DNA of 8,577 nt from an uncultured bacterium (GCA_938003595.1 CALKYH010000169.1:1-8577); one strand, 5' to 3'. Shown: positions 1 through 7,079, counted from the stretch's first letter. The notes: a model not told the origin generated them from the sequence alone. Translations and numbers: made by a program.

Positions 1-834
1 GAGAAGATGACCGGCCTGATCGAGGTCGGCCAGGCGTCGATCAACAAGCCCTGCCTGATCCGCATGGAGTACAAGCCCAAGGCCGGCGCCCGCGCCAAGG
101 ACCAGCCGCTGGTGCTCATCGGCAAGACCATGACCTACGACACCGGCGGCCTGTCGCTGAAGGTGAACAACGGCATGCGCGGCATGAAGGGCGACAAGGA
201 CGGCGGCTGCGCCGTCATGGGCGCGATGCACGCCATCGCCACCGTCGTCAAGCCCAAGCGGCGCGTGGTCGCGCTGCTGGCCGTCGCCGAGAACTCCGTC
301 TCCGACAACGCCTACCGCCCCGACGACATCATCACCTTCCGCAACGGCGTGACGGTGGAGGTCACCAACACCGACGCGGAGGGCCGCCTGGTCCTCGCCG
401 ACGCCCTGTGCTGGGCCAAGGACAAGGAGAACCCGCTGGCGATCGTCGACATGGCGACCCTCACCGGCGGCGTGATCGTGGCGCTGGGCTCCACCTTCGC
501 CGGCATGTTCTGCGAGGACGCGGCGCTGCGGGCCCGCGTGGAGGAGGCCTCCGCGATCACCGGCGAACGCGTCTGGCGTCTGCCGATGCACCAGGAGTAC
601 CGCGACATGATGAAGAGCCAGTGCGCGGACATCATCAACTCCAGCCCCGAGCGCAAGGCGCACCCGATCCAGGGCGCGGCGTTCCTCTCCTACTTCGTGG
701 ACGACAAGACCCCCTGGTGCCACCTCGACATCGCAGGCATGCATGTGGACGAGTCCGGCAAGGGCCCGCTCACCAAGGGCATGCCCAGCGGCTTCGGCGT
801 GCGCCTGGTCGCGGAGCTTGCCTCCTCCATCTGA
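1..834 (+). CDS. pepA: Leucyl aminopeptidase, peptidase family M17 (C-terminal catalytic part, 5'-truncated by window edge)
   Basis: Cytosolic two-metal aminopeptidase that removes N-terminal residues from peptides in protein turnover. The frame is open from base 1, so the true start and N-terminal domain lie outside the window; 277 residues are visible against about 500 for the family. Counting from Met at base 7, the metal/catalytic set is present: K40 and D45 in GKTMTYDTGG, K52 in SLK, D63 in MKGD, and D123, E125 and R127 in the family signature NTDAEGRL (367-390). K52 to D63 is 11 residues, the same spacing as K282 to D293 in E. coli PepA. One extra residue then precedes the Gly-Gly (DKDGG against the usual DMGG). 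The C-terminus ends in the usual GFGVRL..EL form, so the 3' end is intact. TGA is at 832-834. The gene converges on the minus-strand FG-GAP gene 12 bases away. Family assignment is secure; exact substrate range is not visible. Confidence 0.93.
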   Translation, partial: EKMTGLIEVGQASINKPCLIRMEYKPKAGARAKDQPLVLIGKTMTYDTGGLSLKVNNGMRGMKGDKDGGCAVMGAMHAIATVVKPKRRVVALLAVAENSVSDNAYRPDDIITFRNGVTVEVTNTDAEGRLVLADALCWAKDKENPLAIVDMATLTGGVIVALGSTFAGMFCEDAALRARVEEASAITGERVWRLPMHQEYRDMMKSQCADIINSSPERKAHPIQGAAFLSYFVDDKTPWCHLDIAGMHVDESGKGPLTKGMPSGFGVRLVAELASSI

Positions 835-846
835 TCGTCCGGCGCC

Positions 847-3339
847 TTAGCAATCGGTGTTGAACGCGCTGACGACGACATTGAGGTCGGAGAAGCCGAC
901 GAGCCCGTCCCCGTCGATGTCGCCCACCAGAGTCCCCGGCGGCCCCTGCTCGTTGAAGTGGCTGACGATCACATTCAGGTCGGCGAACCCGACGAACAGG
1001 TCCCCCGTGATGTCGCCCGGGCAGCTGCCGATCGCGTTGAGATTGTTCGGGTGATCGATGGTCCCCAGGTTGGTCAGCTCGCCGTAGAAGACGCGATGGG
1101 CGCCGACATTCAGGCTCCCGCCCGCCTCGATGCGCAGCTCGCCGGCGATGTACAGCGCCTCGGCCACGCCCTGGCCGTCGCCGTCGTTGTCGTGGGCGTC
1201 CGCCAGGTCCAGCGTCGCGCCGGCCTCGATGACCAGCGAGCCGATCGGGAACCGCCCGGGCAGCGACGGATCCAGCCCGGAGGCATCGGCCCCCGTGTTC
1301 GCGCTCATGACCTCGAAGGTGCGCGCCCCCGAGCCGACGATGCGGATCGCGCCGAGGAGAACCTCGAATCGCGCTGGGTCGTCGATCGCCAGGTCGAGGT
1401 TCGCGGGCGCCTCCAGCGTGGCGCCGGCGCCGATGCGCAGCGTTGCGCCGGTCCCCGCGGTCAGATTGCCCTGGACCGTCAGCCCGTCGAGCGCGCGCTC
1501 CGATTCGCTTGGGTCCGCCGACAGCGCCAGCTCGCCCTCGAGCGCCAGCGCCCCCTCGATCGTCAGCGCCGCGCCCGTCACGCGGATCGCGCCCGTCTCA
1601 CCCACACTCGCTCCCCCCAGCAGCGCGCTGTCGCGCTCCACGGTCAGTTCGCCGCCGATCTCGAACGGCCCGCTCGCGAAGCCGGCCAGGTCCAGCGTCC
1701 CGCCCGCCTCGATCTCCACGCCCATCGGGCTCAGCAGCGAGCCCGCGACGACCATGTCCCCGGCGATCCGCAGCGCCGCCGCGCTGTCGATCTCGACGAA
1801 AGCTCCCGGCCCGGCCGTGAACATCCCGCCGCTCTCGAGCGTCACCTCCGCCGCCTCCAGCGTCACGCGCTGCAGCGCGCCCGCGCCCGTCTGTCCGCGC
1901 AGTGTCATCGCGGTCCCGGGGGCTGAAGCCAGTGTCGCCCGATCCGCCAGCGCGCACGAAGCGCCCGCGCTCTGCACGAACGGCTCCATCGTCTGCACCC
2001 GTGCGCGCCGCCCGGCGAAGTCGATCGAACGCTCCCGCGCCATCCAGCCCGGGCGCTCGACGGAGATCACATCGTTGTTCGCCGCCGCGGCGAGCGCCTC
2101 CGTCACGGTCTGAAAGCCCGCGCCGGAGTTCAGGTTGAACACCCGGGGCAGCGCGTTGTCGTGCAGCGTCACGCGGTCGTTGTTCTGCGAGCACGAGACC
2201 AGGTCGCGGTCGCCGTCGGCGTCCAGGTCGGCGCCGACCACCGCCCGTGGCGAGCCCTGCTGCGTCGCCACGATGTGCTTGATGAACGCCGGCGGGTCCT
2301 GCGGCAGGGCGCCCGGCGTCCGCTCGTGCCAGGCCACGGCGTTGCCGAAGAGCGAGGTCGAAAGGATGTCGAGGTCGCCGTCGGCGTCCAGGTCGTAGCT
2401 GGACACGCCCACGGGCCCGTTCGCCGCGCTGTCGATGGTCTGGGCGGCGAAGGTCGGCGGCCCCATGCCCGGTCCGGCGATCAGGTTCTCGTAGAGGCGC
2501 ACGGTGTTGTCGCCGAAGCACGCCGCGACCAGGTCGGTGTCGCCGTCGCCGTCCAGGTCCGCCGCGTGCAGGCCGATGACGCCCGTCGCGCCGCTGGTGA
2601 TCGTGCGTTCGATCCACACCGGCGGCGCCCCGGCGGCGCCCGGCGTGTTCTCGAGCCACACGACGCGGTTCGTGGTGTACGCCGCGGCGAGCAGGTCCAC
2701 ATCGCCGTCCAGGTCGATGTCCGCCGCGACGATCGCGCTCGCGCCGCTCACACCGGTGCTGATCGTGCGCGAGGTCCACATCGGCGGCTCGCCCGGCACG
2801 GGGACCTGCTGGTGCCAGGCGACCTTGTTGTCGCTGAACGACGCCGCGGCCACATCGAGCAAGCCGTCGCCGTTGAGGTCCGCCGCCGCCACGCCCTGCG
2901 CGCCGACGGCGTTGCTCGTGATCGTGCGCGGCGTGAAGGTGGGGGGCTGGTCGGCCGCGCCCGCGTTGTTCTGGTGCCACGACACCCGGTCGGCGCCGAA
3001 CGCCGCGCTCACCGCGTCGAGCCGACCGTCGCCGTTGAGATCCACCGCGATCACCTGCTGCGCGCCGGTGGCGCTCCCGGTGATGAGCCGGTGCGTGAAG
3101 GTCGGCGGCGACAGGCCGTCGTTCTCGAGCCACGCCACGCGGTTGTCATTGGCGGACGCGACGAAGATGTCCAGGTCGCCGTCGCCGTCGATGTCCACGA
3201 CCGCGATCGAGCGGGCGCCGTCGGCGCCGTTGTAGAGCGCCAGGTTCGTGAACGGGATGGGCGTCGGACCGGCCGCCGCCGCGCTCGTCAGGCACGCCGC
3301 GGCGATCGGTCGGGCTCTCTCTCCGATGCTCGCGAGCAT
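847..3339 (-). CDS. Predicted secreted FG-GAP beta-propeller / beta-helix protein with C-terminal dockerin-like calcium loops
   Basis: Large exported protein of unknown function, 830 residues from the ATG at 3339. A longer form from TTG at 3375 adds 12 residues, but only the ATG puts a signal-peptide-like segment (GERARPIAAACLTSAAAAG) at the N-terminus; neither start has a clear ribosome binding site. Residues about 40-393 hold seven FG-GAP/VCBS repeats, each with a D.D.DG..D calcium loop and most followed by a V.W.EN-like strand, which fits a seven-bladed propeller. Residues 402-428 (GFQTVTEALAAA, then DVISVE) resemble the N-cap of right-handed beta-helix proteins. Residues to about 770 are repetitive Gly/Leu/Glu-rich strands with 'GTLDLAG'-like turns. 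Residues 775-830 form two dockerin-like loops. By family knowledge such proteins are surface or extracellular; any binding or enzyme activity is unknown. It follows rpsA on the same strand after 61 bases and could be read through from it. Confidence 0.85.
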   Translation of the reverse strand: MLASIGERARPIAAACLTSAAAAGPTPIPFTNLALYNGADGARSIAVVDIDGDGDLDIFVASANDNRVAWLENDGLSPPTFTHRLITGSATGAQQVIAVDLNGDGRLDAVSAAFGADRVSWHQNNAGAADQPPTFTPRTITSNAVGAQGVAAADLNGDGLLDVAAASFSDNKVAWHQQVPVPGEPPMWTSRTISTGVSGASAIVAADIDLDGDVDLLAAAYTTNRVVWLENTPGAAGAPPVWIERTITSGATGVIGLHAADLDGDGDTDLVAACFGDNTVRLYENLIAGPGMGPPTFAAQTIDSAANGPVGVSSYDLDADGDLDILSTSLFGNAVAWHERTPGALPQDPPAFIKHIVATQQGSPRAVVGADLDADGDRDLVSCSQNNDRVTLHDNALPRVFNLNSGAGFQTVTEALAAAANNDVISVERPGWMARERSIDFAGRRARVQTMEPFVQSAGASCALADRATLASAPGTAMTLRGQTGAGALQRVTLEAAEVTLESGGMFTAGPGAFVEIDSAAALRIAGDMVVAGSLLSPMGVEIEAGGTLDLAGFASGPFEIGGELTVERDSALLGGASVGETGAIRVTGAALTIEGALALEGELALSADPSESERALDGLTVQGNLTAGTGATLRIGAGATLEAPANLDLAIDDPARFEVLLGAIRIVGSGARTFEVMSANTGADASGLDPSLPGRFPIGSLVIEAGATLDLADAHDNDGDGQGVAEALYIAGELRIEAGGSLNVGAHRVFYGELTNLGTIDHPNNLNAIGSCPGDITGDLFVGFADLNVIVSHFNEQGPPGTLVGDIDGDGLVGFSDLNVVVSAFNTDC
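850..1023 (-). other. C-terminal dockerin-like doublet bracketed by two cysteines
   Basis: The last 58 codons encode two EF-hand-type loops, each followed by an F.DLNV.VS.FN helix. In ATG numbering the first loop has D776, T778, D780 and D787. The second has D807, D809, D811 and D818, a full 1-3-5-12 calcium pattern. Cysteines C773 and C830 (the last residue) bracket the unit and could form a disulfide that ties the ends together. Dockerin-like ends of this FADLN type are common on exported planctomycete proteins. Whether they bind a cohesin or act as a sorting or anchoring tag is not known to me. Confidence 0.82.
2203..3195 (-). repeat. Seven tandem FG-GAP/VCBS calcium-loop repeats within the secreted protein gene
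   Basis: Seven copies of a D.D.DG..D loop lie at 3169-3195, 3016-3042, 2854-2880, 2695-2721, 2533-2559, 2368-2394 and 2203-2229. Successive loops are 51, 54, 53, 54, 55 and 55 codons apart. DNA similarity persists between copies: the string gtcgccgtcggcgtccaggtcg occurs around two loops, and tgatcgtgcg recurs at about 160-base spacing in the middle repeats. This suggests growth by duplication of a roughly 160-base unit. The repeats were read at protein level; the count fits one closed seven-bladed propeller. Confidence 0.88.
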
Positions 3340-3400
3340 GGGCGCAGTATGACCGGGCGCACGGTGCGGGGGCAAGGAGCGTTCGGGAGATTGTCCGCGC

Positions 3401-4747
3401 TTAGAAGCCGCCCTTGAGCGGGCCCTTGGCCTTCTGCTGCTGCATGAACTTCTCGCGCAGGCGCCGGAACTCGGGGGTCTGCTTCTTGATGTCGTCGATG
3501 GACCGGCTCTCGCCGCGCCCCGGGCGGCCCGCGGGGCCGGCCGGCGGCTCGGTGGTCTGCTTGAGCGAGAGGCTCACGCGCCGCTTGCCGGGATCGACCT
3601 CGAGGACCTTGACCTTGATGACCTGGTCCGGCCGCAGGACATCCGAGACCTTGTTCACACGCTTCCAGTCCAGCTCGGAGATGTGGATGAGGCCCTCCAC
3701 GCCGGGCGCAACCTCGACGAACGCGCCGAACTCCATCAGCTTGGTCACCTTGCCGGAGACCTCGGCGCCGGGGGAGATCGCGCCCGCGGCCTTCTCGAAG
3801 GGGTCGCCCTCGATCTGCTTGAGACCCAGCGACAACCGCTTCTCGTCCCAGTTGATCTTCAGGATCTTGACGGTGAGCTTCTGTCCCTCCTTCACCACAT
3901 CCTCGGGCCGGTTCACCCGCTCGTAGGACATGTCGGAGATGTGCAGCAGCCCGTCCACGCCGCCCAGGTCCACGAAGGCGCCGAAGGGCATCAGCTTCCG
4001 GACGACGCCCTCGCAGGTGTCGCCCTCCTTGAGCGAGTCCTTCATCTTCGCGGCCGACTCGGCCCGCTGCTGCTCGACGATGTTCCGCCGGGACAGCACG
4101 ATGTTCCCACGCCCGGTGCGGTCGATCCGCTGCACCTCGCAGGCCATCTTCTGCCCGACATAGACGGACAGATCCGCGATGTGGTGGATGTCCACCTGCG
4201 AGGCGGGCATGAAGGCGCGATGGTTCGCGACTTCCAGCTCCAGCCCGCCCTTGTTCACGCCGGTGACGCGCGCCTCGACCACCTGGCCGGGCGTCAGCAT
4301 CTCCCAGTCGGCCTTCTGCACCGTGCCGGGCGCGGAGCAGATGAACAGCGACTCGTCCGCCTCGAACCGGTCGATGACGACCTCGATCTCGTCGTTGACC
4401 GCCGGCAGCTTGTCCTCCGGCCAGTTGACGCGCGAGGCCACGCCCAGCTCCTTCGGGCCGAACTCGATGAAGATGTCCGACGGGCCGACCGAGACCACCT
4501 TGCCCTTGCGATGCTCACGCCCGCTCTGGATCACGCGCGGCCCGCGGATGCCCGGTTTGCCGGCGCCCGGGGCGGCGCCGGCCCGCGCCGGGGCGCGCTT
4601 GGGGCCGTCGTCCATCGCGGCGGCCATGTCGGCCATGGCGTCGGCGATTTCCCGCTCCAGATCGGCGCTCAGCGGGGCGCCGGTTTTCGAGGGTGCGGAG
4701 TGGGACGCGTGCGCGTCGGTCGAAGCGGACGGGGGGGTGGATTCCAT
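3401..4747 (-). CDS. rpsA: 30S ribosomal protein S1, four S1 RNA-binding domains
   Basis: RNA-binding ribosomal protein that brings mRNA to the 30S subunit; 448 residues from ATG at 4747. S1 (OB-fold) domains lie at about 76-139, 152-221, 240-310 and 325-396. They line up in order with domains 1-4 of E. coli S1: domain 2 has RAFMPASQVD and ends NIVLSRRN; domain 3 has GAFVDLGGVDGLLHISDM and ends RLSLGLKQ; domain 4 has GAFVEVAPGVEGLIHISELDW and ends VSLSLKQ. E. coli domains 5-6 are absent, and a basic/proline-rich tail (397-448) follows instead. The first 75 residues are not an S1 domain; residues 27-48 form a likely acidic helix (ADLEREIADAMADMAAAMDD) that could play the S2-docking role of the E. 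coli N-terminal helix, which is inference. No strong Shine-Dalgarno sequence precedes the ATG. The gene is divergent from the pilM operon. A general S1-domain protein is the less likely alternative. Confidence 0.9.
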   Translation of the reverse strand: MESTPPSASTDAHASHSAPSKTGAPLSADLEREIADAMADMAAAMDDGPKRAPARAGAAPGAGKPGIRGPRVIQSGREHRKGKVVSVGPSDIFIEFGPKELGVASRVNWPEDKLPAVNDEIEVVIDRFEADESLFICSAPGTVQKADWEMLTPGQVVEARVTGVNKGGLELEVANHRAFMPASQVDIHHIADLSVYVGQKMACEVQRIDRTGRGNIVLSRRNIVEQQRAESAAKMKDSLKEGDTCEGVVRKLMPFGAFVDLGGVDGLLHISDMSYERVNRPEDVVKEGQKLTVKILKINWDEKRLSLGLKQIEGDPFEKAAGAISPGAEVSGKVTKLMEFGAFVEVAPGVEGLIHISELDWKRVNKVSDVLRPDQVIKVKVLEVDPGKRRVSLSLKQTTEPPAGPAGRPGRGESRSIDDIKKQTPEFRRLREKFMQQQKAKGPLKGGF

Positions 4748-4789
4748 GACGACGGATGCTCTGCGGGGGGGGTCGATAGCTCTCTGGTG

Positions 4790-4804
4790 GCTCGCGGCGC
4801 GAGC
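4790..4804 (-). promoter_or_regulatory. Short hairpin in the rpsA 5' leader
   Basis: GCTCGC, a 3-base loop and GCGAGC form a perfect six-base-pair GC-rich stem 43-57 bases upstream of the rpsA start codon, on the mRNA side. A run of eight C (minus strand, 4772-4765) sits between the hairpin and the start. E. coli rpsA is controlled by S1 binding a structured leader without a strong Shine-Dalgarno sequence, so a similar role is possible. In DNA this GC-rich a stem of this length can arise by chance. Confidence 0.3.
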
Positions 4805-4859
4805 GGCGGGAGAACAAGTGTACCTCCCCTGCCTTCAAACGCGACGCCGATGTGCTCGG

Positions 4860-4888
4860 TTGACGGGGCGCGGATCCGCTGGTCGAAT
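4860..4888 (+). promoter_or_regulatory. Candidate sigma70-type promoter for the pilM operon
   Basis: TTGACG (4860-4865; five of six match to TTGACA) is followed after exactly 17 bases by TCGAAT (4883-4888; four of six match to TATAAT). It would give a leader of about 195 bases before pilM. The minus-ten box lacks the usual second A and third T, and planctomycete promoter rules are poorly known, so this is a weak call by eye. Confidence 0.25.
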
Positions 4889-5090
4889 GACGCTTGAACC
4901 GGCGGCGAACCCCCGGCGTCGGACCTGGCAGGCGGGGACGCGCAGGCCCGCCCCGGAGAACCGTTCCCGCTCACCGGGCGTATAGGTCGGTCCCCGGAAG
5001 GATTCTGTCTGGATCTGCGCCCGCCGCGCCCCGCTTTGGCCGGGACGGGCCGTACACCACCCCCCTGGATAAGGGTGAAGAGAGCAACGC

Positions 5091-7079
5091 ATGCCTTCAT
5101 CGAATGTTTGCTGGGGTATCGAGATCGGATCGGGGGCCATCAAGGGCATCAAGCTCGAACGCGACGGCGCCGGCGCCCGCGTGACCGACTTCTTCATTGT
5201 CCCGCACAAGAAGCCCCTCTCGACGCCGGACCTGGACCAGGCCGACGCCATCCGCGTGGCCCTGGGCACTTTCCTGAGTCAGAAGGATGTCTCCGGCGCT
5301 TCGGTCGCGGTCTCCGTGCCCGGGCATATGGCCTTCGCCCGCTTCGCCAAGCTGCCGCCGGTCGAGCCCAAGAAGGTCCCGGACATCGTGAAGTTCGAGG
5401 CCGTGCAGCAGATTCCCTTCCCTATTGAGGAAGTGGAATGGGATTATCAGACCTTCACCAGCCCCGACTCTCCGGATGTCGAGGTCGGCATCTTCGCGAT
5501 CACCCGCGAGAAGGTCATGGAGCGTCTGGCCCTCCTGGCCGAGACGGGCCTCGAGCCCGACATCGTCACCATCAGCCCGGTCGCGGTCTACAACGCCCTG
5601 GCCTACGACCTGGCCTTCACCGAGAAGACGCCCGGCACCATCATCGTGGACATCGGCACGGTCTCGACCGACCTGCTCGTCGCCGACGCCGGGCGCGTGT
5701 GGATCCGCACCTTCCCCATCGGCGGGCACAACTTCACCGAGGCCATCGGCTCGGCGTTCAAGCTCAACTACCCGCGTGCGGAGAAGCTCAAGCGCGAGAT
5801 CGAGCAGAGCCAGCACAAGCGCCACATGTTCCAGGCCATGAAGGGGGTCTTCGAGGACCTCGCCCAGGACATCCAGCGCTCGCTGCAGTACTACCAGCAG
5901 CTCCACCCCGAGGCCAAGCTCGAGCGCCTCGTCGGCATCGGCTCCACCTGGGAGCTGCCCGGCCTGCGCAAGTTCATCAGCCAGCGCCTGCAGATCGATG
6001 TCGTCCGCCTCGAGCAGTTCTCCCGCATCAATGTCGAGGGCGCCGCCAGCGCCGAGTTCCAGTCCAGCGCCATCCGCCTGGCCACCGCCTACGGCTGCGC
6101 CCTGCAGGGCCTGGGGCTGACCCCCATCGACGCCAACCTGATCCCCGTCAGCGTCGTGCGCGAGGCCATGTGGAAGCGCAAGACCCCCTGGTTCGCGGCC
6201 GCCGCGGGCCTGTCGATCATCGCCGGCGCCGCCGCGTTCGTGCGCCCCATGCTCGACAAGCAGGCCATCACCCAGCCCCAGGCGCAGGCCGGCCCGCTGG
6301 TCAAGGCCGTCGCCGGCGAGGGCGACAAGCTCAAGCGCGAGTGGGAGGAGATCTCCCGCAGCGTCAAGGTCGGCTTCGCCGTGGCGAACATCAACCGTCT
6401 GCTCGAAGAGCGAGGCCTGGTCGCCGAGGTCATGGCCGATGTCGGCGAGATGCTCGCCTCCGCGAACCCCCAGCCGGAGTTCGCACGGGGCGGCGTGCCG
6501 TCCGAGTCGCCGGAGTCGTGGCGCCTCTTCGAGGTCAAGTCCGTCCAGATGAACCCATCGTTCGGCGCCGCGCCCGCCGCCGACAGCGGCTCGTCGCGCG
6601 GTCGAGGCCGCGGCGGCGCCATGGCCGAGGAGCCGTCCTCCTCCGGCGGCGCCCGCGCCACGATCGACATGTCGATCGTCGTCGAGACCTCCAACGCCAA
6701 TCCCGGCTTCGTCAACTCGACGCTGGTGAAGTGGCTGACCGACAACAAGGCGCGCCCCGGCAAGGGCTACCGCCTCGTCCCGCCGGACCCGCAGACGATC
6801 TCCCGGACCGTCGCGTCCGAGCCCACTGCGCCGGCCGGCGCCGCGCCCAGCGCGCCGAGCGCCGCCCCCGCGCCGACCCCCGGCGGCGCCCCGACCTCGG
6901 CGGCCACGCTGGGCACGGGCCTCGAGGAGATGGCGCCGCTGCCCGTCGCCGCCACGACCTTCCCGCCGACCGCGCGGGTCTACCGCTATCAGATCAACTG
7001 GAAGATCGAGGTTCTGCCGCCCGGACAAACGATCCCGGAGCCCAAGCCGCAGGCCTCCGCCGAAGGGAAGGAGGGCTGA
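5091..7079 (+). CDS. pilM: PilM-type actin-like pilus assembly protein fused to a PilN-like membrane/periplasmic part
   Basis: Inner-membrane platform protein of a type IV pilus or type II secretion-like machine; 662 residues. The PilM part (1-345) has phosphate-1 GIEIGSGAIKGIKL (9-22), the segment after VSVPGH with KLPPVEPKKVPDIVKFEA and IPFPIEEV (about 75-120), phosphate-2 IIVDIGTVSTDLLV (184-197) and adenosine-site GIGSTWELPGL (282-292). At 346 the chain runs into IDANLIP, which resembles the PilN N-terminal INLLP motif that normally docks into PilM. Then come basic residues and a membrane helix (about 366-384). The rest (385-662) should be periplasmic: strand/helix segments at 477-487, 523-533, 541-551 and 629-642, joined by a Gly/Arg/Ser-rich linker (499-520) and an Ala/Pro-rich linker (575-605). 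The order cytoplasmic actin fold, membrane helix, periplasmic domain matches GspL. Start: ATG with a weak purine-rich upstream stretch. It is followed three bases later by the next gene, so the two are translationally close. Confidence 0.9.
   Translation: MPSSNVCWGIEIGSGAIKGIKLERDGAGARVTDFFIVPHKKPLSTPDLDQADAIRVALGTFLSQKDVSGASVAVSVPGHMAFARFAKLPPVEPKKVPDIVKFEAVQQIPFPIEEVEWDYQTFTSPDSPDVEVGIFAITREKVMERLALLAETGLEPDIVTISPVAVYNALAYDLAFTEKTPGTIIVDIGTVSTDLLVADAGRVWIRTFPIGGHNFTEAIGSAFKLNYPRAEKLKREIEQSQHKRHMFQAMKGVFEDLAQDIQRSLQYYQQLHPEAKLERLVGIGSTWELPGLRKFISQRLQIDVVRLEQFSRINVEGAASAEFQSSAIRLATAYGCALQGLGLTPIDANLIPVSVVREAMWKRKTPWFAAAAGLSIIAGAAAFVRPMLDKQAITQPQAQAGPLVKAVAGEGDKLKREWEEISRSVKVGFAVANINRLLEERGLVAEVMADVGEMLASANPQPEFARGGVPSESPESWRLFEVKSVQMNPSFGAAPAADSGSSRGRGRGGAMAEEPSSSGGARATIDMSIVVETSNANPGFVNSTLVKWLTDNKARPGKGYRLVPPDPQTISRTVASEPTAPAGAAPSAPSAAPAPTPGGAPTSAATLGTGLEEMAPLPVAATTFPPTARVYRYQINWKIEVLPPGQTIPEPKPQASAEGKEG
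7068..7074 (+). promoter_or_regulatory. Strong ribosome binding site for the second operon gene
   Basis: AAGGAGG lies inside the last codons of pilM, eight bases before the ATG at 7083. It is the only near-perfect Shine-Dalgarno sequence at a start in the window and fixes the start of the second gene. Its placement also points to a shared transcript. Confidence 0.85.

Larger units (their letters stand above)
4748..5090. promoter_or_regulatory. Divergent intergenic region between rpsA (-) and the pilM operon (+)
   Basis: This 343-base gap is the only sizeable non-coding stretch in the window, and it must hold the 5' leaders and probably the promoters of both directions. Seen in it: a TTGACG/TCGAAT pair with 17-base spacing on the plus strand; a 6-bp-stem hairpin and a run of eight G (4765-4772) in the rpsA leader; a TATAGG at 4981-4986 without a matching upstream box; and a purine-rich stretch (GAAGAGAG, 5077-5084) six bases before the pilM ATG that may serve as a weak ribosome binding site. 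No convincing small gene, tRNA or riboswitch is visible. Confidence 0.6.

Noticed and set aside
3289..3300. A possible lipoprotein Cys (AAAC) in the N-terminus of the FG-GAP protein
   Set aside because: The position three before Cys is Ala rather than Leu/Val/Ile, and only about five non-polar residues separate it from the basic part. An ordinary signal peptide ending in the AAAAG stretch fits better.
1598..3417. Long open frames in other frames of the FG-GAP gene (minus 1598-3133 and plus 2161-3417)
   Set aside because: Both are Arg/Ala/Gly-rich shadows of the repeated calcium-loop coding sequence. The in-frame reading gives seven clear FG-GAP motifs and a signal peptide.
4817..4822. TACACT on the minus strand as a minus-ten box for rpsA
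   Set aside because: The hexamer 17 bases upstream has no resemblance to TTGACA, and the TTGAAG nearby is only 10 bases away.
3683..4897. A 404-codon plus-strand frame opposite rpsA
   Set aside because: It is antisense to four well-matched S1 domains, with His/Leu/Asp/Arg-biased composition and no recognisable motif.
4981..4986. TATAGG as a minus-ten box upstream of pilM
   Set aside because: No minus-35-like hexamer is found at 16-19 bases upstream (gaaccg at 4958-4963), so it is not called a promoter.
5115..5130. Glu instead of Asp in the PilM phosphate-1 motif (GIEIGS)
   Set aside because: At first it looked like a lost catalytic residue, but from memory the Thermus PilM also has Glu here, so it is normal for the family.
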